Below are positions 1 to 7,370 of a stretch of 64,000 bases of DNA, in pieces. The position numbers were made by a program, and so were the translations under genes. Origin of the DNA: Cupriavidus campinensis (GTDB lineage Bacteria > Pseudomonadota > Gammaproteobacteria > Burkholderiales > Burkholderiaceae); the NCBI RefSeq assembly GCF_905397395.1, contig NZ_CAJPVH010000001.1, forward strand, positions 287,862-351,861. The letters run 5' to 3'. Below the pieces are notes generated by a model. The model did no database searches and had not been told where the DNA came from. It was given only the letters and a program-made list of their open reading frames with translations. The stretch's first letter is position 1, and each line of letters begins with the position of its first letter.

Positions 1-1155
1 GGGCGCCGTATCGGCCACCACCGCCCAGCCCAGCGCGCCAATCCCCTTGCCGAAGAAGGCCAGCGCCATGATGCCGACCACCAGCCACTCGGCGTCTACG
101 TAGTTGCAGGCGATCATCGACACCGACAGCAGCATGCCGACCACGATTGGCAGCTTGCGGGCGAAGGTCAGCGAGTAGCCCTTGCGCAGCAGGCTGTCGG
201 AGATCACGCCGCCCAACACGCCGCCGAGGAAGCCGCAGATGGCCGGCAGGGAGGCCACGAAGCCCGCCTTCAGGATCGACATGCCGCGCGCCTGCACCAG
301 GTACACCGGGAACCACGTCAGGAAGAAGTACGTCAGCACGTTGATGCAGTACTGGCCCAGGTACACGCCGGCCAGCATGCGGTTGGAAAGCAGCTGCTTG
401 GCGTAGAACCAGCCCGCCGGTGCCTTTTCGGAGCCCTGGCCGGCGCCCTCGTTCATATGGATCAGCCCGCCGCCCTGCTCGATATGCGCGAGTTCGGCGC
501 GGTTCACCGCCGGGTGCGTGGCCGGGCTGCGCATGATCTTGAGCCATACCAGCGCCAGCGCCATGCCCATCAGGCCCATCCACAGATACACGTGGTGCCA
601 GCCCCAGCTATGGACGACCCAGGCCATCAGCGGCGTGAAGACCACGGCAGCAAAGTACTGCGCGGCGTTGAAGATGGCCGACGCCGTGCCGCGCTCGGCG
701 GTGGGGAACCAGCTGGCCACGACCTTGGCGTTGGCCGGGAAAGCCGGCGATTCGGCCAGGCCCACGGCGAAGCGCAGCGCGAACAGCACGGTCATGGCCG
801 AGCCGATGGTGGCGAACACGCCCAGCCAGCCCTGCAGCAGTGTGAAGAACGACCAGACGAAGATGCTGGCCGCGTAGATGCGGCGGGCGCCGAAGCGGTC
901 GAGCAGCCAGCCGCCCGGGATCTGCGCCATCACATAGGCCCAGCTGAAGGCGGAGAAGATATAGCCCATCTGCACGGCGCTGAAGCCGAACTCCTCGCGC
1001 ATGGCGGGGCCGGTAATCGACAGCGTGGCCCGGTCGGCGTAGTTGACCGTGGTCACAATGAAGATAAGCAGGAGAATCCAGTAGCGGACGTTGGTGCGGC
1101 GCGCGCCTTCGGCGGAAGTCGCGGCGGCGGCGCTGGAAGTGGGGCTTGCGTTCAT
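1..1155 (-). CDS. gudP: MFS sugar-acid permease, GudP/GarP-like (C-terminus cut by window edge)
   Basis: Major facilitator of the anion:cation symporter type, probably importing D-glucarate/galactarate or a related sugar acid across the inner membrane. The start is the ATG whose complement is at 1153-1155; the protein begins MNASPTSSAAAATSAEGARR and stays open to the window edge (385 codons), so the C-terminal part is missing. Visible family features are NYADRATLSI in the first membrane helix, the PGGWLLDRFGARR loop between helices 2 and 3, and FAVGLAESPAFPANAKV in helix 4. It is divergent from kdgD, which degrades the product of glucarate/galactarate dehydratase, and this supports an aldarate substrate. 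A TATAAT lies 75 bp upstream beside a candidate operator. The family is clear; the exact substrate is inferred. Confidence 0.85.
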   Translation of the reverse strand, partial: MNASPTSSAAAATSAEGARRTNVRYWILLLIFIVTTVNYADRATLSITGPAMREEFGFSAVQMGYIFSAFSWAYVMAQIPGGWLLDRFGARRIYAASIFVWSFFTLLQGWLGVFATIGSAMTVLFALRFAVGLAESPAFPANAKVVASWFPTAERGTASAIFNAAQYFAAVVFTPLMAWVVHSWGWHHVYLWMGLMGMALALVWLKIMRSPATHPAVNRAELAHIEQGGGLIHMNEGAGQGSEKAPAGWFYAKQLLSNRMLAGVYLGQYCINVLTYFFLTWFPVYLVQARGMSILKAGFVASLPAICGFLGGVLGGVISDSLLRKGYSLTFARKLPIVVGMLLSVSMIACNYVDAEWLVVGIMALAFFGKGIGALGWAVVADTAP

Positions 1156-1207
1156 CGGGTCTCCTCACAGCCGGGGACCGGGTGCAGGATGCGTGGAACC
1201 GGCTTGT

Positions 1208-1226
1208 GATATGTCGTCGTACGACT
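1208..1226 (-). promoter_or_regulatory. Candidate operator of the gudP-like gene
   Basis: The top strand reads GATATGTCGTCGTACGACT, centred on the perfect palindrome GTCGTACGAC (1216-1225). A minus-strand TATAAT (1235-1230) lies immediately upstream, so a bound repressor would sit over the transcription start. A copy matching at 16 of 19 positions in inverted orientation lies at 1466-1484 before kdgD. A GntR/FadR-type regulator is a guess from the palindrome style. Confidence 0.5.
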
Positions 1227-1465
1227 CCGATTATAGGGACGTGGTTCCGTCAGACACAGTGCGCGTTTACCCTAGAACGGTGCGAACCGCCCTGCTTTCG
1301 GGCATCGGGCCACTTGCCGCCCCTTTCAATCTCCTTGCGGTCTGGCGGGCGATCGGCCGGGTTGGGCGAGGCGACGCCAGCCCCCGCGTGCCCGCCCCCG
1401 GTGCCAGCAAAAATGCCGGGGTTTTCCCTCAATCGTGCCCTTAGCCCTTGCACCGTCAAGTTGTT

Positions 1466-1484
1466 AGTTGTACGATGACTTATC
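1466..1484 (+). promoter_or_regulatory. Candidate operator and promoter of kdgD
   Basis: AGTTGTACGATGACTTATC is the inverted counterpart of the 1208-1226 site. It overlaps TACGAT (1471-1476), which sits 17 bp downstream of TTGCAC (1448-1453). This is a weak sigma-70-like pair. Overlap of operator and -10 suggests repression. The pairing of the two sites is seen directly; the regulator is unknown. Confidence 0.45.
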
Positions 1485-1582
1485 TCGAATCCACTCAGCA
1501 GTTGGGTGCGAGGTCATCGAACGGGCCTTGCCCCATTAACAAACCACACCATTTTCGCCATGTGGCGATCAGGATGAGCGAC

Positions 1583-2497
1583 ATGACTACACCGCAAGAA
1601 CTCAAGCAGATTATTTCGGACGGCCTGCTTTCGTTCCCCGTGACCGACTTTGACGAACAGGGCAATTTCCGCCCATCGACCTATATCGAACGCCTGGAAT
1701 GGCTGGCCCCGTACGGCGCCTCGGCCCTGTTCGCAGCCGGCGGCACGGGCGAGTTCTTCTCGCTGACGCAGCAGGACTATTCGAACGTGATCCGCACCGC
1801 GGTGGAAACCTGCCGTGGCAAGGTACCCATCCTGGCCGGCGCCGGCGGCCCGACCCGCGTGGCCATCGAATACGCCAAGGAAGCCGAGCGCCTGGGCGCG
1901 CACGGCATCCTGCTGATGCCGCATTACCTGACCGAAGCCAGCGAGGAAGGCATCGCCAACCATATTGAAGAGGTCTGCAAGGCCACCAAGTGCGGCGTGA
2001 TCGTCTACAACCGCGCCAACTCGCGCATCGGCGCCGACCTGCTGGAACGCGTGGTAGACCGTTGCCCGAACCTGATCGGCTTCAAGGACGGCGTGGGTGA
2101 GATCGAGGCGATGGTGCGCGTGCGCCGCAAGCTCGGCGACCGCCTGGCCTACCTGGGCGGCCTGCCCACCGCCGAGGTGTACGCCGCTGCCTACAAGGCG
2201 CTGGGCGTGCCGGTGTACTCGTCGGCCGTGTTCAACTTCATCCCGAAGACGGCGATGGACTTCTACCGCGCCATCGCGGCGGACGACCACGCTACCGTGG
2301 GTCGCCTGATCGACGACTTCTTCCTGCCGTACCTGGACATCCGCAATCGCAAGCAAGGCTATGCGGTGTCGATCGTCAAGGCCGGCGCCAAGCTGGTTGG
2401 CCACGACGCCGGCCCGGTGCGCGCACCGCTGACGGACCTGAACGAAGAGGAAATGGGCAAGCTGGACGCCCTGATCCGCAAGCTGGGACCGCAGTAA
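1583..2497 (+). CDS. kdgD: 5-dehydro-4-deoxyglucarate dehydratase
   Basis: Dehydratase/decarboxylase that converts 5-dehydro-4-deoxy-D-glucarate to 2-oxoglutarate semialdehyde (2,5-dioxopentanoate), water and CO2 in D-glucarate/galactarate catabolism; cytosolic. The 304-residue protein is a DHDPS/NAL-family TIM barrel of normal length. The AAGGTGEF motif is near residue 52, the likely catalytic Tyr142 is in VYNRAN and the Schiff-base Lys168 in GFKDG. I chose ATG 1583 because AGGA sits 8 bases upstream and [10 protein letters not shown] aligns with the usual family start; an in-frame ATG at 1574 is the alternative. It is divergent from a GudP-like permease. Confidence 0.93.
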   Translation: MTTPQELKQIISDGLLSFPVTDFDEQGNFRPSTYIERLEWLAPYGASALFAAGGTGEFFSLTQQDYSNVIRTAVETCRGKVPILAGAGGPTRVAIEYAKEAERLGAHGILLMPHYLTEASEEGIANHIEEVCKATKCGVIVYNRANSRIGADLLERVVDRCPNLIGFKDGVGEIEAMVRVRRKLGDRLAYLGGLPTAEVYAAAYKALGVPVYSSAVFNFIPKTAMDFYRAIAADDHATVGRLIDDFFLPYLDIRNRKQGYAVSIVKAGAKLVGHDAGPVRAPLTDLNEEEMGKLDALIRKLGPQ

Positions 2498-2512
2498 GCG
2501 GTCATGTGGTGC

Positions 2513-2530
2513 CCTCCCCGCTGCGGGAGG
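2513..2530. repeat. REP-like intergenic hairpin
   Basis: CCTCCCCGCTGCGGGAGG is a short GC-rich palindrome just after kdgD. A related hairpin (CTCCCGC-CT-GCGGGAG) follows the gntP-like gene at 36587. Palindromes of this style are, from memory, common between genes in Cupriavidus/Ralstonia genomes. It lacks a T tract, so it is not itself a terminator. Confidence 0.4.
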
Positions 2531-2540
2531 AAAGAACTGA

Positions 2541-2568
2541 ACGCCGGCCTTTGCGCCGGCGTTTTTTT
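2541..2568 (+). terminator. Rho-independent terminator of kdgD
   Basis: Stem ACGCCGGC / GCCGGCGT with a 6-base loop, followed by a run of seven T. It lies 44 bases after the kdgD stop codon. Confidence 0.88.
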
Positions 2569-2864
2569 GGGCGCGCCGCACCATCCTGCGGCATGGCGTG
2601 CGCCACCCCGGCGCAAATCGGCCCGCAATTGGCCCAAAATCGGCGCCATCCCCCTGGCCCGAAACCTGCAATCTCACCCCCCGAAGAGTAGAAGCGTTCA
2701 ACCGCCCACCCCCGGTGCGCGGCAGGAAATTGCTCTTGACGTCCGTGCCCCGCCCTTGCGCGACTGGCACCGGGGCTCAAGAGATCGTCCGCAGGTCAGA
2801 TCCCCCGGCAGTCATCGCGCGAAAGGCAGGGCCGCACCCAACCTTTCCTGACTCCGGAACGATC
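2569..2864. other. Intergenic region before the 2OG oxygenase gene
   Basis: About 300 bases between the kdgD terminator and the next start codon. The oxygenase frame stays open here, but the sequence is low-complexity and has no family similarity, so I treat it as leader and promoter region. No clear promoter was recognised. Confidence 0.5.
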
Positions 2865-3854
2865 ATGACCAGCACCGCCTCCCTCCACGAACTGGCCCGC
2901 GAATCCCGCATGGGTGCGCAAGGCCACGAGACCAGCGCGCGCGAGATCTGCCGCATCGACCTCTCCGACTACCCCCGCCGCAAAGCCGAGATCGCCGACG
3001 AACTCTGGCATGCCGCCGTGGACGTCGGCTTCTTCCAGGTAGCGAACCATGGGATCGACCTCGCCGCCGTGCGCGAAGCCTTCGCCATGACCGAACGCTT
3101 CTTCGCGCTGCCGGAGGCCGTGAAGGGCCAGTATCCGCTCCAGAAGGCCCTCAACGCGGGCTGGGAGTCCCGCGCGCAGGTGCGGCCGTCCACCGGCACG
3201 CCGGACCAGAAGGAGTCCTACCAGATTACCCGCCCGCACATGGCGCCGCTGTGGCCCAGCGAGGCGGAGCTGGCCGGCTTCCAGGCCACGATGCTGGCCT
3301 TCGAGCGCCAGTGCTGGGAGGTGGGCATGAAGATCCTGTCCTGCTTCGCCGACAAGCTCGGTTTCGATCCGGATTTCTTCACGCGCGCCCACGACCCGGC
3401 CGCGCCGGACTACCAGAGCACGCTGCGGCTGCTCCACTACTACGCGATTCCGCCCGAGGCGCAGGACAAGCTCGAACTCTGGCGCGCCGGCGCCCATACG
3501 GATTTCGACTGCCTGACGCTGCTGTTCCAGCGCCAGGGCCAGGGCGGCCTGCAGGTCTGCCCGGGCAAGGAGATGGAGGCGCAGGCGTGGACGCCCATCG
3601 CTCCGGACGAGGACGTCATCACGTGCAATATCGGGGACATGCTGATGCGCTGGAGCGATGACCGCCTGCCGTCCAACTTCCACCGTGTGCGCAACCCCGC
3701 GCCGGGCGAGTACATGGGCCCGCGCTACAGCCTGGCGTTCTTCTGCCAGGCCAACCGCGAGGCGGTGATCGAGGGCCCTGCGCGGCTGTACCCGGCCATC
3801 TCGGCAGGCGATTTCCTGCGCCAGCGCGTGGCGGCCAACTTCAAGGCGTACTGA
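2865..3854 (+). CDS. Isopenicillin-N-synthase-like 2-oxoglutarate/Fe(II)-dependent oxygenase
   Basis: Non-haem iron dioxygenase of the DIOX_N plus 2OG-FeII_Oxy architecture, 329 residues, cytosolic. The N-terminal half carries VGFFQVANHGI (about residues 54-64), the usual opening of the fold. The C-terminal half has the iron triad His211-X-Asp213 (GAHTDFDCLT) and His273 (NFHRVRN), and the 2-oxoglutarate anchor RYS (Arg287, Ser289). The ATG at 2865 has GGA eight bases upstream and begins MTSTASLHEL; the frame extends upstream but without family similarity. The substrate cannot be read from sequence; relatives include ethylene-forming and thymine-hydroxylating enzymes. It is transcribed alone. 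Confidence 0.88.
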   Translation: MTSTASLHELARESRMGAQGHETSAREICRIDLSDYPRRKAEIADELWHAAVDVGFFQVANHGIDLAAVREAFAMTERFFALPEAVKGQYPLQKALNAGWESRAQVRPSTGTPDQKESYQITRPHMAPLWPSEAELAGFQATMLAFERQCWEVGMKILSCFADKLGFDPDFFTRAHDPAAPDYQSTLRLLHYYAIPPEAQDKLELWRAGAHTDFDCLTLLFQRQGQGGLQVCPGKEMEAQAWTPIAPDEDVITCNIGDMLMRWSDDRLPSNFHRVRNPAPGEYMGPRYSLAFFCQANREAVIEGPARLYPAISAGDFLRQRVAANFKAY

Positions 3855-3887
3855 TCCGCCCTCATCGTCCGGGCATCCAGGCAACAA

Positions 3888-3919
3888 AAAACCCCACGCG
3901 CCGGAGCGGGTGGGGTTTT
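3888..3919. terminator. Bidirectional terminator
   Basis: Ten-base stem AAAACCCCAC / GTGGGGTTTT between convergent genes, with A and T runs on the outer sides so that it can serve both strands. Confidence 0.85.
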
Positions 3920-3944
3920 CAGGACTACCAAAGATGCGTGGCGA

Positions 3945-4403
3945 TCAGGCCGCGGCGTCCTTCAGCTTCTTCAGCGGACGGACCTTGACCTTGACGCTGG
4001 CCGGCTTGGCCGGGAACCAACGCTCTTCACCCGTGAACGGGTCCTTGCCAAAGCGCTTCTTCTTGGCCGGCACTTGCTGCGCGGTCACCTTCAGCAGGCC
4101 CGGCAGCGTGAATTCGCCGGCGCCCTTCTTGTTCAGCGCGCTGACGATGGTGTTTTCCAGATGGGCCAGCACCGACTTCACGGCCTTGGCTTCCAGCTGG
4201 GTCTGAGCTACCAGGTGAGCGACCAGGCTCGACTTGTTGAAGGTGTCCTTCAGCGGCTTCGGGGCCGGAGCAGCGGCGGGAGCAGCCTTCTTGGCCGGAG
4301 CGGCCTTCTTGGCGGCAGCCTTCACGGGTGCCTTGGTTGCCGGTGCCTTCTTGGCAGCGGGCTTGGTTGCAGTCTTCGTGGTCGGTTTCGCTTTGGTCGC
4401 CAT
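3945..4403 (-). CDS. HU-family DNA-binding protein with a histone-H1-like Lys/Ala tail
   Basis: Nucleoid-associated protein of 152 residues. The first ~50 residues are an unstructured basic tail of repeated PAKKA/KAAAKKA/PAKKAAP-type units, as in eukaryotic H1 C-termini. Residues ~52-152 form an HU/IHF-like fold: a helical start (LKDTFNKSSLVAHLVAQTQL), helix and hinge (GEFTLPGLLKV), a basic arm with the RFGKDPFTGEERWFPAKPA segment, and a lysine-rich end. Ordinary HU proteins are ~90 residues, so this is a tailed paralogue; hupB of normal size is encoded at 10260. Bordetella and Burkholderia carry similar tailed proteins. It probably compacts DNA or modulates expression. It is monocistronic, with terminators downstream and a plausible promoter upstream. 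Confidence 0.9.
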   Translation of the reverse strand: MATKAKPTTKTATKPAAKKAPATKAPVKAAAKKAAPAKKAAPAAAPAPKPLKDTFNKSSLVAHLVAQTQLEAKAVKSVLAHLENTIVSALNKKGAGEFTLPGLLKVTAQQVPAKKKRFGKDPFTGEERWFPAKPASVKVKVRPLKKLKDAAA

Positions 4404-4700
4404 ATCGATATACGTGAGTTGAAGAATGTGTCCCGGCGTATCGCTGCGTATCGCTGCGTCTCACCGCAGTGGCACGTTGCGAATCACGGGTGCCGGTACG
4501 CACTGAATCATAGCGGAAAGTACCGCAAGTCAAGGGGTTTTCGTACATGAGGTACGTCAAACCCAGTGAAAACCCCGGGTTTTGTCGCTGCTTTGCGTCA
4601 GCAACGGCCTTGCAAGCAGGCCTTGCGCACGCGCAGAGGGGGTACGTCCCCCCACTTTGGCGTGCGCGGCGTGTGTCCGGAGATTCGGAATCTGACCCGA
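4404..4700. other. Intergenic region with probable promoter of the tailed HU gene and a 10-bp duplication
   Basis: Holds minus-strand TTGACT (4533-4528) and TATGAT (4512-4507) with a 15-bp spacer, a plausible but short-spaced promoter for the HU-like gene. CGTATCGCTG is duplicated head-to-tail at 4437-4456 in the presumed leader, and CGTAC-ATGAG-GTACG forms an inverted repeat at 4542-4556. No gene is seen in the rest. Confidence 0.4.
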
Positions 4701-5198
4701 TCAGTGCACGTGCGCGGCCATCGCGTCGTGCGTGTCGCGGGCGAGCCCCATCGCGAACGCGGTCTCCGCCACCAGGAAAAGCGGGCCGATCAGCAGCCCG
4801 ACGAGGTCATCGACGAAGGCCGGCTTGCGCCCTTCGTAGTAGTGCCCGACGAACTGGATGATCCATCCCACCACGAACAGGCCGATGCCCGAGGCAAGCC
4901 AGGCCGCCGTGGGCAGCGCGGCAATCCATGCCCCAACCCATAGGAATACGGCCAGAATGACCACCATGGCGAGGCCGAAGCCGAACGACAGCCGCAGGTA
5001 GAACAGGCACGAGAGCGCGTACACGACCATGGCGGGGGTAAGGAACGCCGCCCCCTCGCCAAGCGGCATGGCGGGCCGCGCCAGCAGCGTGGTCACCGCC
5101 AGCACGATCATCGGGATGCCGACGAAATGGGTGACGATGTTGCGGCGATCGCGGTGATAGGCCGCGTAGTGCGACAGATGCTCGATCAGGGTTTTCAC
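4701..5198 (-). CDS. Mpo1/DUF962-family membrane protein (2-hydroxy fatty acid dioxygenase-like)
   Basis: Integral membrane protein of 165 residues with about four hydrophobic helices. It begins MKTLIEHLSHYAAYHRDRRN and has the conserved HxxxxN..THFVGIPMI opening and a later VGHYYEGRKPAFVDDL motif. This pattern matches the Mpo1-like family (formerly DUF962). In yeast the family oxidises 2-hydroxy fatty acids to the shortened acid, using conserved histidines to bind iron. The His residues in SHYAAYH, THFVG and GHYYE are present. Bacterial members are mostly uncharacterised, so the reaction here is inferred by family. Transcribed alone. Confidence 0.82.
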   Translation of the reverse strand: MKTLIEHLSHYAAYHRDRRNIVTHFVGIPMIVLAVTTLLARPAMPLGEGAAFLTPAMVVYALSCLFYLRLSFGFGLAMVVILAVFLWVGAWIAALPTAAWLASGIGLFVVGWIIQFVGHYYEGRKPAFVDDLVGLLIGPLFLVAETAFAMGLARDTHDAMAAHVH

Positions 5199-5423
5199 GG
5201 GGCGTCTCCTGTGAGAGGTGCCCGGCTGAGGATGACCCTGTCATGCGTGGGGCATCGGTGCCGGTGGCGTTGTGGACTTATAGTAGTGGGCGCGCCGGCC
5301 CGGGTCCACCCCACCGCTGACAAAGCGGAATCCAAGCGGAATCCGTCGGCGCAGCCTGGCATTCTCGCCAAACCAACCGCCGTCGGGCCGCTGCCGGCCC
5401 CCCCTACGGAGACAGCGATACCC

Positions 5424-6323
5424 ATGCTTCCCGTCGATGAAATCTCCCCGCTCTCGCCCGATCAGCTGCAGGCATGGCTGGCGCGGATCGGCCTCGATAC
5501 CGCGCCGGCCACCCCGGACCGCCCCGCGCTGGACGTGTTGATCGCGGCCCAGCTCGCCCATATCCCGTTTGAGAACCTGAATCCGCTGACGGGCCGCCCG
5601 GTACGGATCGATCTATCGGACGTGTTCGAAAAACTCGTCACCGAAGGGCGCGGCGGCTACTGCTTCGAGCTCAATACCCTGTTCTGCGCCGCCCTCAAGG
5701 CGCTCGGCTATGCCGTGGTACCCCTGGCCGCGCGCGTGCGCTGGCAGCTGCCGCCGGACCATCCGCCCACCGGGCTGTCGCACATGCTGCTGCGCGTGGA
5801 GGTGGCGCACGAGAGCTATCTCGCCGATGTCGGCTTCGGCGGCACCACGCCCGACCGCGCGCTGCCGCTGTCTCTGCCGATCGACCCGGCCCAGCCGTTC
5901 CGGCTGGTGCCCACGCCGGCGGCGCAGTCGGCCAGCAGCGCGTTCCACGCCTACGACCTCGAATTCCGGTCCGATGACGGCACCGGCGCGGACGACTGGC
6001 GCGTGATGTACCGCTTCGACCTGACCCCGCAGCCGAAGATCGATTACGTGGCGCGCAACTGGTACGTGTCGACCCATCCAGACAGCCAGTTCACACAGAC
6101 GCTGATGGTGGCGCGGGTGGTGGACGGGGTGCGCCTGGCGCTTCGCAACGGCCAGTTCGCCGCGCGCGCCGCCGACGGCAGCGTCCAGAAGCAGGAACTG
6201 GACGACGCCGAGGCCGTCATCGACCTGCTCATCCACCGCTTCGGCATCCCCCTGGACGCGCCGCTGCGCGGTGCGCTGGCCGCCACCCTGCCGCGCGTGC
6301 TCGCCGCCGACAAGGAGGCATGA
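5424..6323 (+). CDS. nat: Arylamine N-acetyltransferase
   Basis: Cytosolic enzyme that moves an acetyl group from acetyl-CoA to arylamines and hydrazines. The 299-residue protein is slightly longer than the usual ~280. The Cys-His-Asp triad is visible: Cys80 in RGGYCFELN, His120 in LSHMLL and Asp135 in LADVGFGG. The family landmark IPFENL is at about residues 47-52. I chose ATG 5424, which has GGAG upstream and starts MLPVDEISPL; the open frame before it has no family similarity. It stands alone between the Mpo1-like gene and an SDR. Natural substrates are unknown; detoxification of aromatic amines is usual for the family. Confidence 0.93.
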   Translation: MLPVDEISPLSPDQLQAWLARIGLDTAPATPDRPALDVLIAAQLAHIPFENLNPLTGRPVRIDLSDVFEKLVTEGRGGYCFELNTLFCAALKALGYAVVPLAARVRWQLPPDHPPTGLSHMLLRVEVAHESYLADVGFGGTTPDRALPLSLPIDPAQPFRLVPTPAAQSASSAFHAYDLEFRSDDGTGADDWRVMYRFDLTPQPKIDYVARNWYVSTHPDSQFTQTLMVARVVDGVRLALRNGQFAARAADGSVQKQELDDAEAVIDLLIHRFGIPLDAPLRGALAATLPRVLAADKEA

Positions 6324-6515
6324 GGGGCATAAGGGGCAGAGCGTTCCACGCTGCGGCACGCGTCATGCATCGCGTGAATTGCCCGCAGAAAGTTTGCTGA
6401 TACCACCCCCGGCGTGGCGTTTTGCGGGTGGACTGAGGGGGGCGGCGTCCCCATAATGTGCCGGCACCTCACATATCCAGCGACGGCAGGACCGCCGCGA
6501 TCCTCAGGAGACACC

Positions 6516-7280
6516 ATGTCATTGTTCGATCTGTCGGGCAAGGTTGCCATCATCACCGGTTCGTCGCGCGGCATCGGCCGCGCCATCGCCGAGCAGATGG
6601 CCGTGCAAGGCGCCAAGGTGGTCATTTCGTCGCGCAAGGCCGAGGCCTGCGCCGAAGTGGTAGACGCCATCAACGCGCGCCACGGCGCCGGCACCGCCAT
6701 CGCCGTGCCGGCCAATATCTCGTCGAAGGAAGACCTCCAGCACCTGGTGGACGAGACCAACCGCACCTTCGGCAAGGTGGACGTCCTGGTCTGCAACGCC
6801 GCCTCGAACCCCTACTACGGGCCGATGAGCGGCGTCACGGACGACCAGTTCCGCAAGGTGCTGGACAACAACGTCATCTCCAACCACTGGCTGATCCAGA
6901 TGGTGGCGCCGCAGATGATCGAACGCCGCGAGGGCTCGATCATCATCGTGTCGTCGATTGGCGGCCTGCGCGGCTCCCCGACGATTGGCGTCTACAACGT
7001 CTCCAAGGCGGCCGATTTCCAGCTCGCGCGCAACCTGGCCGTGGAGTTCGGGCCGCATAACGTGCGGGTGAACTGCATCGCCCCGGGCCTGATCAAGACC
7101 GATTTCGCGCGCGCGCTGTGGGAAGATCCGGAGCGTTACAAGCAGTCGACCCAGGGCGCCCCGCTGCGCCGCATCGGCGAGCCGATCGAGATTGCCGGCG
7201 CTGCCTGCTTCCTGGCCTCGGCCGCCAGCACCTTCATGACCGGCCAGGCGATGGTCGTGGACGGCGGCGTCACGATCTGA
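6516..7280 (+). CDS. Short-chain dehydrogenase/reductase
   Basis: Classical NAD(P)-dependent SDR of 254 residues. It has the cofactor loop TGSSRGIG (residues ~14-21), the CNAAS structural motif (~93-97), catalytic Ser146/147 (IVSSIGG), Tyr160 and Lys164 (YNVSK), and a C-terminal MTGQAMVVDGG. An AGGAG Shine-Dalgarno sequence lies five bases before ATG 6516. The acyl-CoA synthetase starts 90 bases downstream on the same strand, so the two probably act on the same acid or on CoA-linked intermediates. The substrate is not identifiable; relatives are often annotated as 3-oxoacyl reductases or gluconate-5-dehydrogenase-like. No gene-specific regulation is seen. Confidence 0.9.
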   Translation: MSLFDLSGKVAIITGSSRGIGRAIAEQMAVQGAKVVISSRKAEACAEVVDAINARHGAGTAIAVPANISSKEDLQHLVDETNRTFGKVDVLVCNAASNPYYGPMSGVTDDQFRKVLDNNVISNHWLIQMVAPQMIERREGSIIIVSSIGGLRGSPTIGVYNVSKAADFQLARNLAVEFGPHNVRVNCIAPGLIKTDFARALWEDPERYKQSTQGAPLRRIGEPIEIAGAACFLASAASTFMTGQAMVVDGGVTI

Positions 7281-7370
7281 CCCACACCCCTCCCGGGCGG
7301 CGGTGGCTCCGGCCCCTGCCGCCCCTCGCGTTTCTGCACGTCCACCTGCAATGCAGCCCCGGAGGCAGTC

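Noticed and set aside
4569..4583. AAAACCC-C-GGGTTTT palindrome
   Set aside because: Loop of one base cannot form a hairpin and there is no gene ending close enough on the plus strand for a terminator.
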